22,269 nt of DNA, from assembly GCA_002686705.1 (NCBI GenBank), contig NYYH01000010.1, forward strand, positions 9,494 through 31,762, written 5' to 3'. Below are positions 7,473 through 14,138 of this stretch, piece after piece (within the stretch, counting starts at the first letter, position 1; every line of letters starts with the position of its first letter). The notes beneath the pieces are model-generated. The model was not told where the DNA came from and made no database searches. It saw only the letters and a program-made list of their open reading frames with translations. The stretch comes from Bacteroidota bacterium (lineage in GTDB: Bacteria; Bacteroidota; Bacteroidia; Bacteroidales; F082). The translations under genes were made by a program, and so were the position numbers.

Positions 7473-9653
7473 ATGAAAAGATTACTATCCATCTTAATTC
7501 TTACATCCTTAATATCAATCACAAGTTATGCTCAAATATCAAGCAATGGAACAGGCGGTGGTAATTGGAATAGTACTAGTACGTGGTCTGAAGGAATTAT
7601 ACCAACAACTGAAGATGTAACTATTCAGGCCTCGGACATTGTTTCAATTTCCACAACTCAAACCTGCAAAGAACTGACTATTGGTTCCAGTGCTACCTTA
7701 CAACTTCAAACAAGCGTATCACTTACTACCAGCCAATCATTAACTGCTTATGGTACATTAACAGTTGAAGCAGGAACACTAACTGTCGGAGATTCGAAAT
7801 CTGATAAGCTATTAATACCAGGAGGTACTTTTAACTTTAGTGGAGGAACTATAAATGTTGCTGGATCGTATAAGCAGAACCTTACAGGTGCAGAAGCTAA
7901 TCTGTCAGGTTCAGGGATAATCAATATCAGTACAATTGAGGTGTTGACTGCCTCTACTATTAATAACTTTTCTGTTACTGGTGCGTGTACATTTTCTGTA
8001 AGTAGTGGTTCAACTGTTCAAATTATAATAAAGAATGGTAATTCATCAACAAAAGAGGAAATCAATTATTCTCCCGGTACATCTAACTTTGATGGTGGAT
8101 CGATTATAATTGAAAATGGTTCAAGTCTGACAGAGCTTTATATTGACAGTGATATGCCAATATATAATATTGAGTCCAAAGCAGGAACAGGCAACACTCT
8201 TCACTTTGATCCCGATTGTGATTTTAGCTTGACCGATTTGACGATAACAAGTGGGAAAGTACAAGTAGATGTTGGTGCCAATATTAATATTACTGGAATT
8301 GCAACTCTTGGTGAGGCAAATGCATTGGTAATACAATCAAACAGTACAGGAAACGGATCCTTGATAGCAAGTGGTACAGTTACAGGAACAGCTACAGTTG
8401 AGCGATATATTGAGGCTTATTCAGGAAGTTCTGATGGTTGGCATCATATCAGTTCTCCGATCGATAATATGGTAATTGATGGTAGCGATTTTGATCCTGG
8501 TACCAATGATGACTTATATGCCTGGAGTGAAAGTGATAATCAATGGTTGAACCATAAAATAGGGGCAAACAATATCACTAACTTCACTAATGGATATGGT
8601 TATCTTGTTGCTTACGAAAGCACTGCCACTAAAGATTTCACTGGATCTATGAATACTTCCGATGTAAGCTTTTCGAACCTGAGTGTTGGCGACGGTAGCG
8701 GTTGGCATCTACTTGGTAATCCTTTTACTTCAGCTTTGCAATGGAAAAACGGCGATTGGTCAATGACAGATATAGGGGGAGTTTGTAAAGTATGGAATGA
8801 GACTGCCGGGAATTATACCGATGTAAGCGCAGATGAATATATCCCATCCACAAATGGATTCTTTATACAAGCAGCAAATGCAACCAATGCGATTACTATA
8901 CCGGCATCAGCATGTGTTCATAATTCACAGAACAATTACAAAAGTGGACGAGTAGATGTCTATACTGAAACTTTGATTGTAACTGTTTCAAATGATCAAA
9001 ATGCTTACTACGATAAAAGTATAATTGGATTTAAAAATGATGTAACAGAAGAATGGGACATAGAATTTGATTCGAGAAAACTAACCGGAAATGAAGAGGC
9101 ACCTCAAATATGGACAACTGTTTCAGGAGAGGGATACTCAACTAACCTACTGCCTCATGTTATTGATTCATATGTACTTCCATTACACTTTCAGGCAGGC
9201 AGTGATGGTAACTATGAGTTTTCCTTTGAAGGATTAGAAAGTTTCTATTTGAATAGTTATATATCTCTCGAAGATAAGTTTACAGGAAATATTACTGATT
9301 TAAATGTAACGCCGTTCTATTCCTTTTCTGCTATCACGACTGATGCTTCTGATAGGTTTTTATTACACTTTTTTGGTGTTACAAATCTTGATGAGACTAG
9401 TGTTGATATCAATACAATAAATATTTATTCCAATAATAATTGCTTGTATGTAAAAAGTTATTCTGATTATCTGATAACCGGTAAAATTTTGGTTTATGAT
9501 ATTCATGGTCAGAAAGTTTTCGAAGACCAGATGGAGAATACAAAACATTATTTCAAAACTCTTGAACTTCAGAGGGGACATTATGTAGTGCACTTAATTA
9601 CAGATCATCAAGCCATTTCTAAAAAAGTTTATTTAACCCAACAAACACGATAA
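7473..9653 (+). CDS. Large secreted surface protein with C-terminal T9SS sorting tail
   Basis: The protein is 726 residues. Residues 1-20 (MKRLLSILILTSLISITSYA) are a signal peptide, with mature QISSNGTGGG. Residues 25-60 (GNWNSTSTWSEGIIPTTEDV then TIQ) match the repeated start of beta-helix/solenoid surface proteins of Bacteroidota. A Ser/Thr/Gly-rich beta region follows to about residue 310, then VERYIEAYSGSSDGWHHISSP and GWHLLGNPFTSALQW, also frequent in this class. The last about 75 residues (from INIYSNNN) carry KILVYDIHGQKVFEDQM, then GHYVVHLITDHQAISKKVYL. This is the type A sorting domain recognised by the type IX secretion system, which moves the protein across the outer membrane and removes the tail. 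The ligand or enzymatic role is unknown; an adhesin or structural surface protein is the most cautious reading. The next gene starts 4 bases after its stop, so the two are probably co-transcribed. Confidence 0.88.
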   Translation: MKRLLSILILTSLISITSYAQISSNGTGGGNWNSTSTWSEGIIPTTEDVTIQASDIVSISTTQTCKELTIGSSATLQLQTSVSLTTSQSLTAYGTLTVEAGTLTVGDSKSDKLLIPGGTFNFSGGTINVAGSYKQNLTGAEANLSGSGIINISTIEVLTASTINNFSVTGACTFSVSSGSTVQIIIKNGNSSTKEEINYSPGTSNFDGGSIIIENGSSLTELYIDSDMPIYNIESKAGTGNTLHFDPDCDFSLTDLTITSGKVQVDVGANINITGIATLGEANALVIQSNSTGNGSLIASGTVTGTATVERYIEAYSGSSDGWHHISSPIDNMVIDGSDFDPGTNDDLYAWSESDNQWLNHKIGANNITNFTNGYGYLVAYESTATKDFTGSMNTSDVSFSNLSVGDGSGWHLLGNPFTSALQWKNGDWSMTDIGGVCKVWNETAGNYTDVSADEYIPSTNGFFIQAANATNAITIPASACVHNSQNNYKSGRVDVYTETLIVTVSNDQNAYYDKSIIGFKNDVTEEWDIEFDSRKLTGNEEAPQIWTTVSGEGYSTNLLPHVIDSYVLPLHFQAGSDGNYEFSFEGLESFYLNSYISLEDKFTGNITDLNVTPFYSFSAITTDASDRFLLHFFGVTNLDETSVDINTINIYSNNNCLYVKSYSDYLITGKILVYDIHGQKVFEDQMENTKHYFKTLELQRGHYVVHLITDHQAISKKVYLTQQTR

Positions 9654-9657
9654 AGCT

Positions 9658-9894
9658 ATGAACAAGATTCTCACTACATTCCTTCCAATTATCTTTTCCT
9701 TTTTATTTATTCTGTCTGCCCAATCACTGTTATCACAATCGCCACCCGATCCCCCAAGTGGGCATGGTAGTAGCAGCAATCAAAGTTCAGGGGCAGCCCC
9801 AATCGGAGGTGGATTATTTATACTTCTGGGACTTGCTGCAGCATACGGTGGAAAGAAATTGTATGATGCAAATAAAGAGAAACTGGAAGAGTAG
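9658..9894 (+). CDS. Small exported Pro/Gly-rich protein with C-terminal hydrophobic anchor
   Basis: The protein is 78 residues. A signal peptide (about 1-27, ending SAQSLLSQ) is followed by a short PPDPPSGHGSSSNQSSGAAP linker. Then comes the hydrophobic helix IGGGLFILLGLAAAYGGKKL and a basic/acidic tail. This PPxPPxGHG...API(D/G)GGLxxLLxxGAAYGxKK layout is common for very small proteins next to T9SS cargo genes in Bacteroidota. NCBI models call a related ending PID-CTERM; here the D is G. The function is not known; membrane anchoring or processing by a dedicated sorting enzyme is an inference from the tail. It lies 4 bases behind the T9SS protein gene and likely shares its transcript. Confidence 0.75.
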   Translation: MNKILTTFLPIIFSFLFILSAQSLLSQSPPDPPSGHGSSSNQSSGAAPIGGGLFILLGLAAAYGGKKLYDANKEKLEE

Positions 9895-10134
9895 TTTTTT
9901 TATCCTTACAGGTGGCCTTGCACTTGAAAGGTTTGCAATTGCTTAATCTACTAGTCAGAAAAACAATCACCTATTCATATTTCAGACTGTTGGATAATTA
10001 CGCCTTAAGGATGAGTAATAGATCGTTTTGGATTAGAATAATACTCAAAAATTATTTTATTATTTTATTTGGAGATATTAAAAAACCACTTATTTTTGCA
10101 ATCCCTTTAACGGGGAGTTCATTATATGAATTTT

Positions 10135-10178
10135 GGTCTGGTAGTTCTCCCGATAGTTATCGGGATTGTTTAGAATAC
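10135..10178 (+). pseudogene. Decayed partial copy of the tRNA-Asp gene
   Basis: TTTGGTCTGGTAGTTC at 10132-10147 is identical to the start of the intact tRNA-Asp (10211-10226). After an 18-base palindrome the copy resumes with GTTTAGAATAC (10168-10178) against GGTTAGAATAC (10232-10242). No anticodon, T arm or 3' acceptor strand can be recognised after that, so it cannot form a tRNA. Confidence 0.65.
10148..10165. repeat. 18-base palindrome TCCCGATAGTTATCGGGA
   Basis: Perfect 8-base arms TCCCGATA and TATCGGGA around GT. It sits exactly where the D-loop of the decayed tRNA-Asp copy would be. Palindromes of this CCCGATAG(C/T)TATCGGG type are, as I recall, dispersed in many copies in some Bacteroidota genomes. 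Confidence 0.7.
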
Positions 10179-10213
10179 TTTATTGTAAAGTAACTATCAC
10201 TACCAAAAAATTT

Positions 10214-10288
10214 GGTCTGGTAGTTCAGTTTGGTTAGAATACCTGCCTGTCACGCAGGGGGTCGCGGGTTCGAGTCCCGTCCAGACCG
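10214..10288 (+). tRNA. tRNA-Asp (anticodon GUC)
   Basis: The 75 bases fold as a full cloverleaf. The acceptor stem GGTCTGG pairs with CCAGACC (10281-10287) and has discriminator G10288. The D stem is GTTC/GAAT, the anticodon stem CCTGC/GCAGG, and the loop CTGTCAC has anticodon GTC at 10249-10251. A five-base variable loop GGGTC follows. The T stem is GCGGG/CCCGT with loop TTCGAGT. The 3' CCA is not fully encoded (GCC then G), so CCA must be added after transcription. A terminator begins 3 bases later. A recombinase gene follows downstream, marking this tRNA as a likely integration site. Confidence 0.97.
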
Positions 10289-10291
10289 CCG

Positions 10292-10320
10292 AAAGCCCCA
10301 AGTATTTGGGGCTTTTTTTA
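10292..10320 (+). terminator. Rho-independent terminator of tRNA-Asp
   Basis: AAAGCCCCA (10292-10300) pairs with TGGGGCTTT (10307-10315) around a six-base loop and runs into TTTT. It is a perfect 9-base stem followed by a T tract. Confidence 0.93.
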
Positions 10321-10397
10321 TGGTTTTTGGGTTGGGTGCCCTAATTATTATATGGTTTTGGGGGTGGTATGCCGCCCAGGCGGTTGTACATTTATAT

Positions 10398-10427
10398 AAT
10401 AATATGCAATAATATGTAATAATATTG
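10398..10427. repeat. Three 10-base direct repeats between tRNA-Asp and the recombinase gene
   Basis: AATAATATG occurs at 10398-10406 and 10408-10416, and as AATAATATT at 10418-10426, exactly one helical turn apart. An inverted repeat CCGCC-CA-GGCGG lies just upstream (about 10371-10382). Their position between the presumed attachment site and the integrase start suggests arm-type binding sites, but simple AT-rich sequence is an alternative. Confidence 0.4.
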
Positions 10428-10474
10428 CTACTTATTTCCTACTTTCACATTTTACAACCCAAAGGTAGAAATAA

Positions 10475-11632
10475 ATGGTAGAAAAAAAAGCGCGGTACCG
10501 CCTGGTATTTGATCGTAAAAAGAAAGCCAAAACAACCGGCAAGGGGTTAATTGAGATTTACATATACACAAACCCCACCCAAAAAAAATATATTAGCTCA
10601 AAAATATGGGTACATCCAAGCGAGTGGGATGCCTCACGCCAGTTAGTGAACGCCAAAAACGATAAATATATAGCTTACAATCTTAATTTAAAAAACACGG
10701 TTAACGATATTGAGGCGTACGAACTGAAACAATTAAACACCGGCAAGCCGTTTACCATGAATAAATTAACTGAGCACCTAATTACCAAGGGTAACGCGCT
10801 CACATTTACCGAGTTTTGGGATACCACACTAACCAAAGATATGAGTTTGAAACCGGTAACAAAACGCCAGCAACGCCGAGCACTGGAAATATTAAAAGAA
10901 TATGCGGCCGTGGTTAAATTTACCGATATTAATTACCAGCTTATTAATGATTTTGATAAACATTTACGCGGCAAAGGTTTTGCCACCGGCACCATTTGGC
11001 GCATCCATAAAGACGTTAAAAAATATATTAACCTGGCTATTAATTACGAGCATTTCGACGTATCAAAATACCCCTATCGTAAGTTTAAAATATTACGAGA
11101 ACCGGGCAAACATACATACCTTAATTATGCCGAGCTGGCTAAGATCGAGGAGGCCGATTTAACTGGCGTTGATAACCTCGAGATTATGCGCGACATGTTT
11201 CTATTTCAGTGTTACACCGGGTTAAGGTACTCGGATGTACACCGACTAAATGCCGCCGATTTTGAACAACGCACCGAGGGGTTGGCGCTGGTATTAACCA
11301 GGATGCATAAAGTAAACCGTAGGCTATTTTTACGCCTTTGGGATATATTCGACGGTAAACCCCAGCGGCTTATTAAAAAATATTTGAAGGCAAACGAAAC
11401 CACTAAATACGTTTTTGGCGGGTATGTGGGTAACACGAAAATGAACGAGGGCCTACGTATAATTAAGGATAAAATAGGGGTCCGTAAAAAGATAACCACA
11501 CATGTGGGGCGGCACACTTTTGGCACATTATATGCAAAGCAAACCGGCTCCATTTTCGACGTAATGAAAGCGATGGGTATTAGTAAATTTGAAACGGCGC
11601 AAATTTATATCGATTTGAGCGAGGAGTTATAA
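10475..11632 (+). CDS. Tyrosine recombinase/integrase (Bacteroidetes type)
   Basis: The protein is 385 residues. An N-terminal arm-binding domain (about 1-95, with IYIYTNPTQKKYISSKIWVH) is followed by a SAM-like core-binding domain (about 105-205). The catalytic domain has TGLRYSD (R251), K279 in RMHK, HVGRHTFG (H343, R346) and the nucleophile Y378 in AQIYID. The position that is usually His or Trp just before the tyrosine (LGH-type motif) reads MGIS, so that assisting residue is Ile here. The protein ends only seven residues after Y378, shorter than usual. It lies 186 bases downstream of tRNA-Asp on the same strand, the layout of an element integrated at the tRNA 3' end. Codon use is richer in G/C third positions (GCC, ACC, GGC) than in the flanking genes, which suggests transfer. 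The stop is one base away from the end of the convergent gene. Confidence 0.92.
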   Translation: MVEKKARYRLVFDRKKKAKTTGKGLIEIYIYTNPTQKKYISSKIWVHPSEWDASRQLVNAKNDKYIAYNLNLKNTVNDIEAYELKQLNTGKPFTMNKLTEHLITKGNALTFTEFWDTTLTKDMSLKPVTKRQQRRALEILKEYAAVVKFTDINYQLINDFDKHLRGKGFATGTIWRIHKDVKKYINLAINYEHFDVSKYPYRKFKILREPGKHTYLNYAELAKIEEADLTGVDNLEIMRDMFLFQCYTGLRYSDVHRLNAADFEQRTEGLALVLTRMHKVNRRLFLRLWDIFDGKPQRLIKKYLKANETTKYVFGGYVGNTKMNEGLRIIKDKIGVRKKITTHVGRHTFGTLYAKQTGSIFDVMKAMGISKFETAQIYIDLSEEL

Positions 11633-11633
11633 T

Positions 11634-12095
11634 TTATTTACGTGGCCGAAATGTTTCCATTTCAGCACTAAAATGGCTTAATTTATGGCCGAGCTGTTTG
11701 TCGTAAATAATATATTGTTTATTTGGTGGTTGCTCATATTTAAAAAAATCGTCCAAATGCTGGGCGTTTGGGTTTTTATATCTTATATATATTTTATATA
11801 CCAGGGGCTCGCTTATTTTTAGTTTTTCTTTACTACGTGGCGCCGCCGATGTTTCTAAATATGCGATCGAAATTACCCACATTTTTATACCTCCGGTGCC
11901 ATTGTTAATATAATACGTTTGATCTTTACCAGATACATCGGTTAAATAATAAGTAAGATTTAATTTATTAAGTGAGTCGTTTATATGCTTTGCATCGGTG
12001 CCCATTAAGGTATTTAATATTACCAGGTCGGTAACCTGGGTAAAGCATGCGCCCGAAATTAAAAAGGCGGTTATTAATACAATTACTTTTTTCAT
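11634..12095 (-). CDS. Small exported protein of unknown function
   Basis: The protein is 153 residues from the ATG at 12095. MKKVIVLITAFLISGACFTQ is a clear signal peptide; SGAC resembles a lipobox only weakly, so a periplasmic or lipoprotein fate are both possible. A start 13 codons upstream would place charged residues before the signal peptide and is less likely. The mature part (VTDLVILNTLMGTDAKHIND to LSHFSAEMETFRPRK) has alternating beta-strand-like segments and many Tyr/Lys. I do not recognise a family. Composition resembles that of the adjacent integrase, and the two genes converge with one base between their stops, so they probably arrived together. A repeat-rich operator-like site lies just upstream of the start. 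Confidence 0.7.
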   Translation of the reverse strand: MKKVIVLITAFLISGACFTQVTDLVILNTLMGTDAKHINDSLNKLNLTYYLTDVSGKDQTYYINNGTGGIKMWVISIAYLETSAAPRSKEKLKISEPLVYKIYIRYKNPNAQHLDDFFKYEQPPNKQYIIYDKQLGHKLSHFSAEMETFRPRK

Positions 12096-12120
12096 AATAC
12101 TAGCTTTTATGTGGCATTTA

Positions 12121-12153
12121 GTATACCAGTACAATAATTGTACCAGTATACCA
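12121..12153. promoter_or_regulatory. Operator-like repeat cluster upstream of the exported-protein gene
   Basis: GTACAAT-A-ATTGTAC (12129-12143) is a perfect inverted repeat with a one-base centre. It is flanked by direct repeats GTATACCA (12121-12128 and 12146-12153) and overlaps two TACCAGTA copies. It is centred about 41 bases upstream of the start at 12095, a position suited to a regulator binding site. No regulator gene is adjacent. It could also mark an end of the integrated element. Confidence 0.45.
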
Positions 12154-12237
12154 ACACCGGGTTAACATGTGAAAAGCTATATTTTAAATACATTTGAGCG
12201 CTATATTTAGCACTTAATATAATTAGATTTAAAAAAT

Positions 12238-12669
12238 TTGTTTTTAGTTTTTTATGATTCATATTCCACAAAAGCAAATACAAGCAATACCTATTGTGGT
12301 TTATTCAAGAGAATACCAAAATGTAATAATGAAATTAAAATAATTAAACGAGATTGGTTTGATTTTCTAAGTTTTAGAAAAAGATTGAAAACAGGTGATA
12401 ATTACATAGATAAACATATTTCAATCTATTCGGAATTAAATGCAATTGACAGTTCAATAATAAATTCTAAAACTATTAGAGAATTTGTTGACATAAATAA
12501 TAAAATATTGGCTCTTGAATTAACTACAAGATGTGAATCAATGAGCATCGTCCCAGAATTACATGGAAAAGATTTAATTGCTTTAAAAACTAATGCTTGG
12601 ATTTTAGAAAATGACTTACTCATGATGTTTATTGAAAAAGGAAGTCACTTATTAGAAAAGACAAAGTAG
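12238..12669 (+). CDS. Hypothetical protein, probably N-terminally truncated cassette gene
   Basis: An open frame of 143 codons runs from a TTG at 12238 (in-frame stop at 12220) to TAG at 12669. No ATG occurs until about residue 101, so either TTG is used or the N-terminus is lost. The predicted protein is hydrophilic and mostly helical, with IKRDWFDFLSFRKRLKTGDN, IREFVDINNKILALELTTR and LLMMFIEKGSHLLEKTK; I do not recognise a family. It is more AT-rich than the integrase gene beside it. The stop is 5 bases before an attC-like site (12675-12804), which is the normal arrangement of a gene cassette. The start expected for this cassette (TTGGGC, complementary to its left arm) is not found upstream, which supports truncation. 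A TTGAGC at 12194-12199 is a poor candidate. Confidence 0.5.
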   Translation: MFLVFYDSYSTKANTSNTYCGLFKRIPKCNNEIKIIKRDWFDFLSFRKRLKTGDNYIDKHISIYSELNAIDSSIINSKTIREFVDINNKILALELTTRCESMSIVPELHGKDLIALKTNAWILENDLLMMFIEKGSHLLEKTK

Positions 12670-12674
12670 CCAGT

Positions 12675-12804
12675 GCCCAACAGCAAGTATAATCAAGCGG
12701 GGAGAGATTGATAAAATGAAATTTAAAACATAAAATTAACTCGGTGTAGGTTGAAAGGTAGCACTACAAAACGCCCGCCTGCTCATACTTGCAAACCGTT
12801 GGGT
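12675..12804 (+). other. attC-like recombination site (integron cassette type), site A
   Basis: The left end GCCCAAC (12675-12681) fits the inverse core RYYYAAC and the right end GTTGGGT (12798-12804) fits the core GTTRRRY. The next inner arms are also inverted copies with mismatches: AGCAAGTATAATCAAGCGGG (12682-12701) against CCCGCCTGCTCATACTTGC (12774-12792). The length of 130 bases is within the range of known attC sites, and the site begins 5 bases after a stop codon. The arms pair imperfectly, as is required of attC, unlike a terminator; no T tract follows. Confidence 0.55.
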
Positions 12805-12876
12805 CACATTCAGCTAAAGCTGACTTTAATTACTACGTGCTTCGCACTCCCGTCATTAAAGTTAAATGTGACCCAA
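12799..12876. repeat. Foldback unit with 12-base perfect inverted ends
   Basis: TTGGGTCACATT (12799-12810) is the exact inverse complement of AATGTGACCCAA (12865-12876). Inside are ACTTTAAT/ATTAAAGT (12823-12830 and 12855-12862), a GTGC-TTC-GCAC tip (12837-12847) and a side hairpin CAGCT-AA-AGCTG. The left end coincides with the cut point of attC-like site A. Confidence 0.75.
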
Positions 12877-13138
12877 TAGGGAGCTAAACCAAATTAATAA
12901 TATGAAAAACTATACTATTCTTCAGCTTTATCTGGGCTTTAAGCCAAAACGTGGCCCAACTAACGCTAAAAGTAATTTGATCCCACTGCTCTAACTCACG
13001 ATATGTAAAAAAGCTTTTACACATTGCCTTTCAGGCATTGGAAAATCAGATCATCTCAATTGAAAATTATTCAATGGGATGATCACAGCTTTTTTAATAT
13101 CTTCGTTCTCTCAGCGGAACTACGTTTAGCTCCCTATT
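12875..13138. mobile_element. 264-base unit with 15-base perfect inverted ends: MITE or gene-less cassette
   Basis: AATAGGGAGCTAAAC (12875-12889) and GTTTAGCTCCCTATT (13124-13138) are perfect inverted copies. If the ends are read as GGGAGCTAAAC, the unit is flanked by TA on both sides, as for a MITE mobilised by an IS630/mariner-type transposase. No coding frame exists inside. It contains three successive hairpins: TGTAAAA/TTTTACA (13004-13021), TGCCT/AGGCA (13025-13037) and the larger one at 13049-13084. The alternative reading is the attC arm of a gene-less cassette running from 12799 to 13136. Confidence 0.55.
13049..13095 (+). terminator. Hairpin followed by T tract inside the inverted-repeat unit
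   Basis: GATCATC (13049-13055) pairs with GATGATC (13078-13084), and TTGAA pairs with TTCAA inside, separated by AATTAT. Five bases later a run of six T follows (13090-13095). It could stop transcripts entering from the left, which would insulate the next gene. The gap before the T tract makes it a moderate candidate. Confidence 0.45.
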
Positions 13139-13175
13139 AGCGGTAATGCCAGATACACAAATTAAAATTAAACTC

Positions 13176-13835
13176 ATGAATGAAAATAGTAATGTGGAGA
13201 ATGAAATATTAATTCTTTCAGACAAGGATATTTTTACTAAAATATGGACTTCACCTAGACTTGTTTTTAAATACCTCAATGACAATAAATATGACAATTA
13301 TGTGTACATATTATTATTCCTAGCAGGAATAACGAGAGCATTTGACAAAGCATCTCTTAAGGATATGGGTGATAACCAATCATTGCTTGCAGTAGTACTA
13401 ATATCCATTATTCTTGGAGGACTATTTGGTTGGATTACATTTTATATATATGCTGCATTAATGAGTTGGACAGGTGAATGGTTAGACGGAAAAGGTGATG
13501 CAAAATCACTGTTAAGAATTATTTCGTATGGAATGCTTCCTTCCATAGTTGCGTTACTTTTGCTAATTCCGCAAATTGCTTTGTTTGGTAACGAAATATT
13601 TCAAAGTGATATTGATATTACGAATAGTGGATTATTTTCAATAATTATCTATTATCTCACAACTTTTTCTGAAGTAGTTCTTGGTTTCTGGACATTAGTA
13701 TTATTAGTAATTGGAATTTCTGAAGTACAAAAAACATCAATTTGGAAATCAATATTAAACATGATTTTTCCTGGACTTATAATAATTGGATCAATCGCAA
13801 TTATAGCTATGATTATATCTATACTAAGAGATTAG
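13176..13835 (+). CDS. YIP1-like five-helix membrane protein
   Basis: The protein is 219 residues from the ATG at 13176; an in-frame ATG at 13146 would add ten residues but lies only 9 bases from the presumed cassette edge. A cytoplasmic N-terminus (MNENSNVENEILILSDKDIF, then TKIWTSPRLVFKYLND) precedes about five hydrophobic helices: near YVYILLFLAGITRAF, SLLAVVLISIILGGLFGW, MLPSIVALLLLIPQIALFG, VVLGFWTLVLLVIGIS and MIFPGLIIIGSIAIIAMIIS. The TSPR...Y-L-x-x-N start, a GxxxGW in helix 2 and the -LGFWTLVLLVIGISEVQ- segment fit the bacterial YIP1 family. The family's function in bacteria is not established. The gene lies alone between a TTAGCGG boundary and an attC-like site, so it looks like a mobile cassette gene. 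The site begins 18 bases after the stop. Confidence 0.75.
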   Translation: MNENSNVENEILILSDKDIFTKIWTSPRLVFKYLNDNKYDNYVYILLFLAGITRAFDKASLKDMGDNQSLLAVVLISIILGGLFGWITFYIYAALMSWTGEWLDGKGDAKSLLRIISYGMLPSIVALLLLIPQIALFGNEIFQSDIDITNSGLFSIIIYYLTTFSEVVLGFWTLVLLVIGISEVQKTSIWKSILNMIFPGLIIIGSIAIIAMIISILRD

Positions 13836-13853
13836 AATAATATAAGCACATAC

Positions 13854-13944
13854 CGCTAACAGCGCATAGGCAATAGCGGGGTCTCCGTTTCATGGACAGT
13901 GCAGATTCCAGAATCCGCTACTGCCCTTAGCTAAACCGTCAGAC
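13854..13944 (+). other. attC-like recombination site, site B
   Basis: The left arm CGCTAAC (13854-13860) approximates RYYYAAC and continues AGCGCATAGGCAATAGCGG. The right arm CCGCTACTGCCCTTAGCT (13915-13932) then AAACCGTCAG is its imperfect inverse complement. The right core GTCAGAC (13938-13944) is one base away from GTTRRRY. TACCGCTAA at 13851-13859 is a perfect 9-base complement of TTAGCGGTA at 13137-13145, the presumed start of the same cassette; that is the relation expected between a cassette's left arm and its own 5' end. Length 91 bases. Confidence 0.5.
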
Positions 13945-14138
13945 TGCGCAAAAACCCCTCAATTTACCTGTGCAATAAAAGTTCCAGTTTTCTTGTAAAA
14001 AACCATTAAATATAGGCTATCATATTGATATTACATATCTTTAATACAAATAGAAGAATTGTTCAGTATATATTTACTTCTCAGCAATTAATAAATCTTA
14101 TAAACTACCTATACTTATAAAAGTTAAATTGATCTTTA

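Noticed and set aside
9912..10193. Open frame of 93 codons ahead of the tRNA
   Set aside because: It overlaps the decayed tRNA copy and the palindrome, has no recognisable motif, signal or start context, and its composition is that of the non-coding gap.
10132..10226. Direct repeat of the tRNA 5' end as an attL/attR pair
   Set aside because: Integrases at tRNAs duplicate the 3' part. This repeat is the 5' part, and only 63 bases separate the copies, with no element between them.
10230..10412. Open frame of 60 codons across tRNA-Asp and its terminator
   Set aside because: It is read through the tRNA gene and terminator hairpin, so coding is very unlikely.
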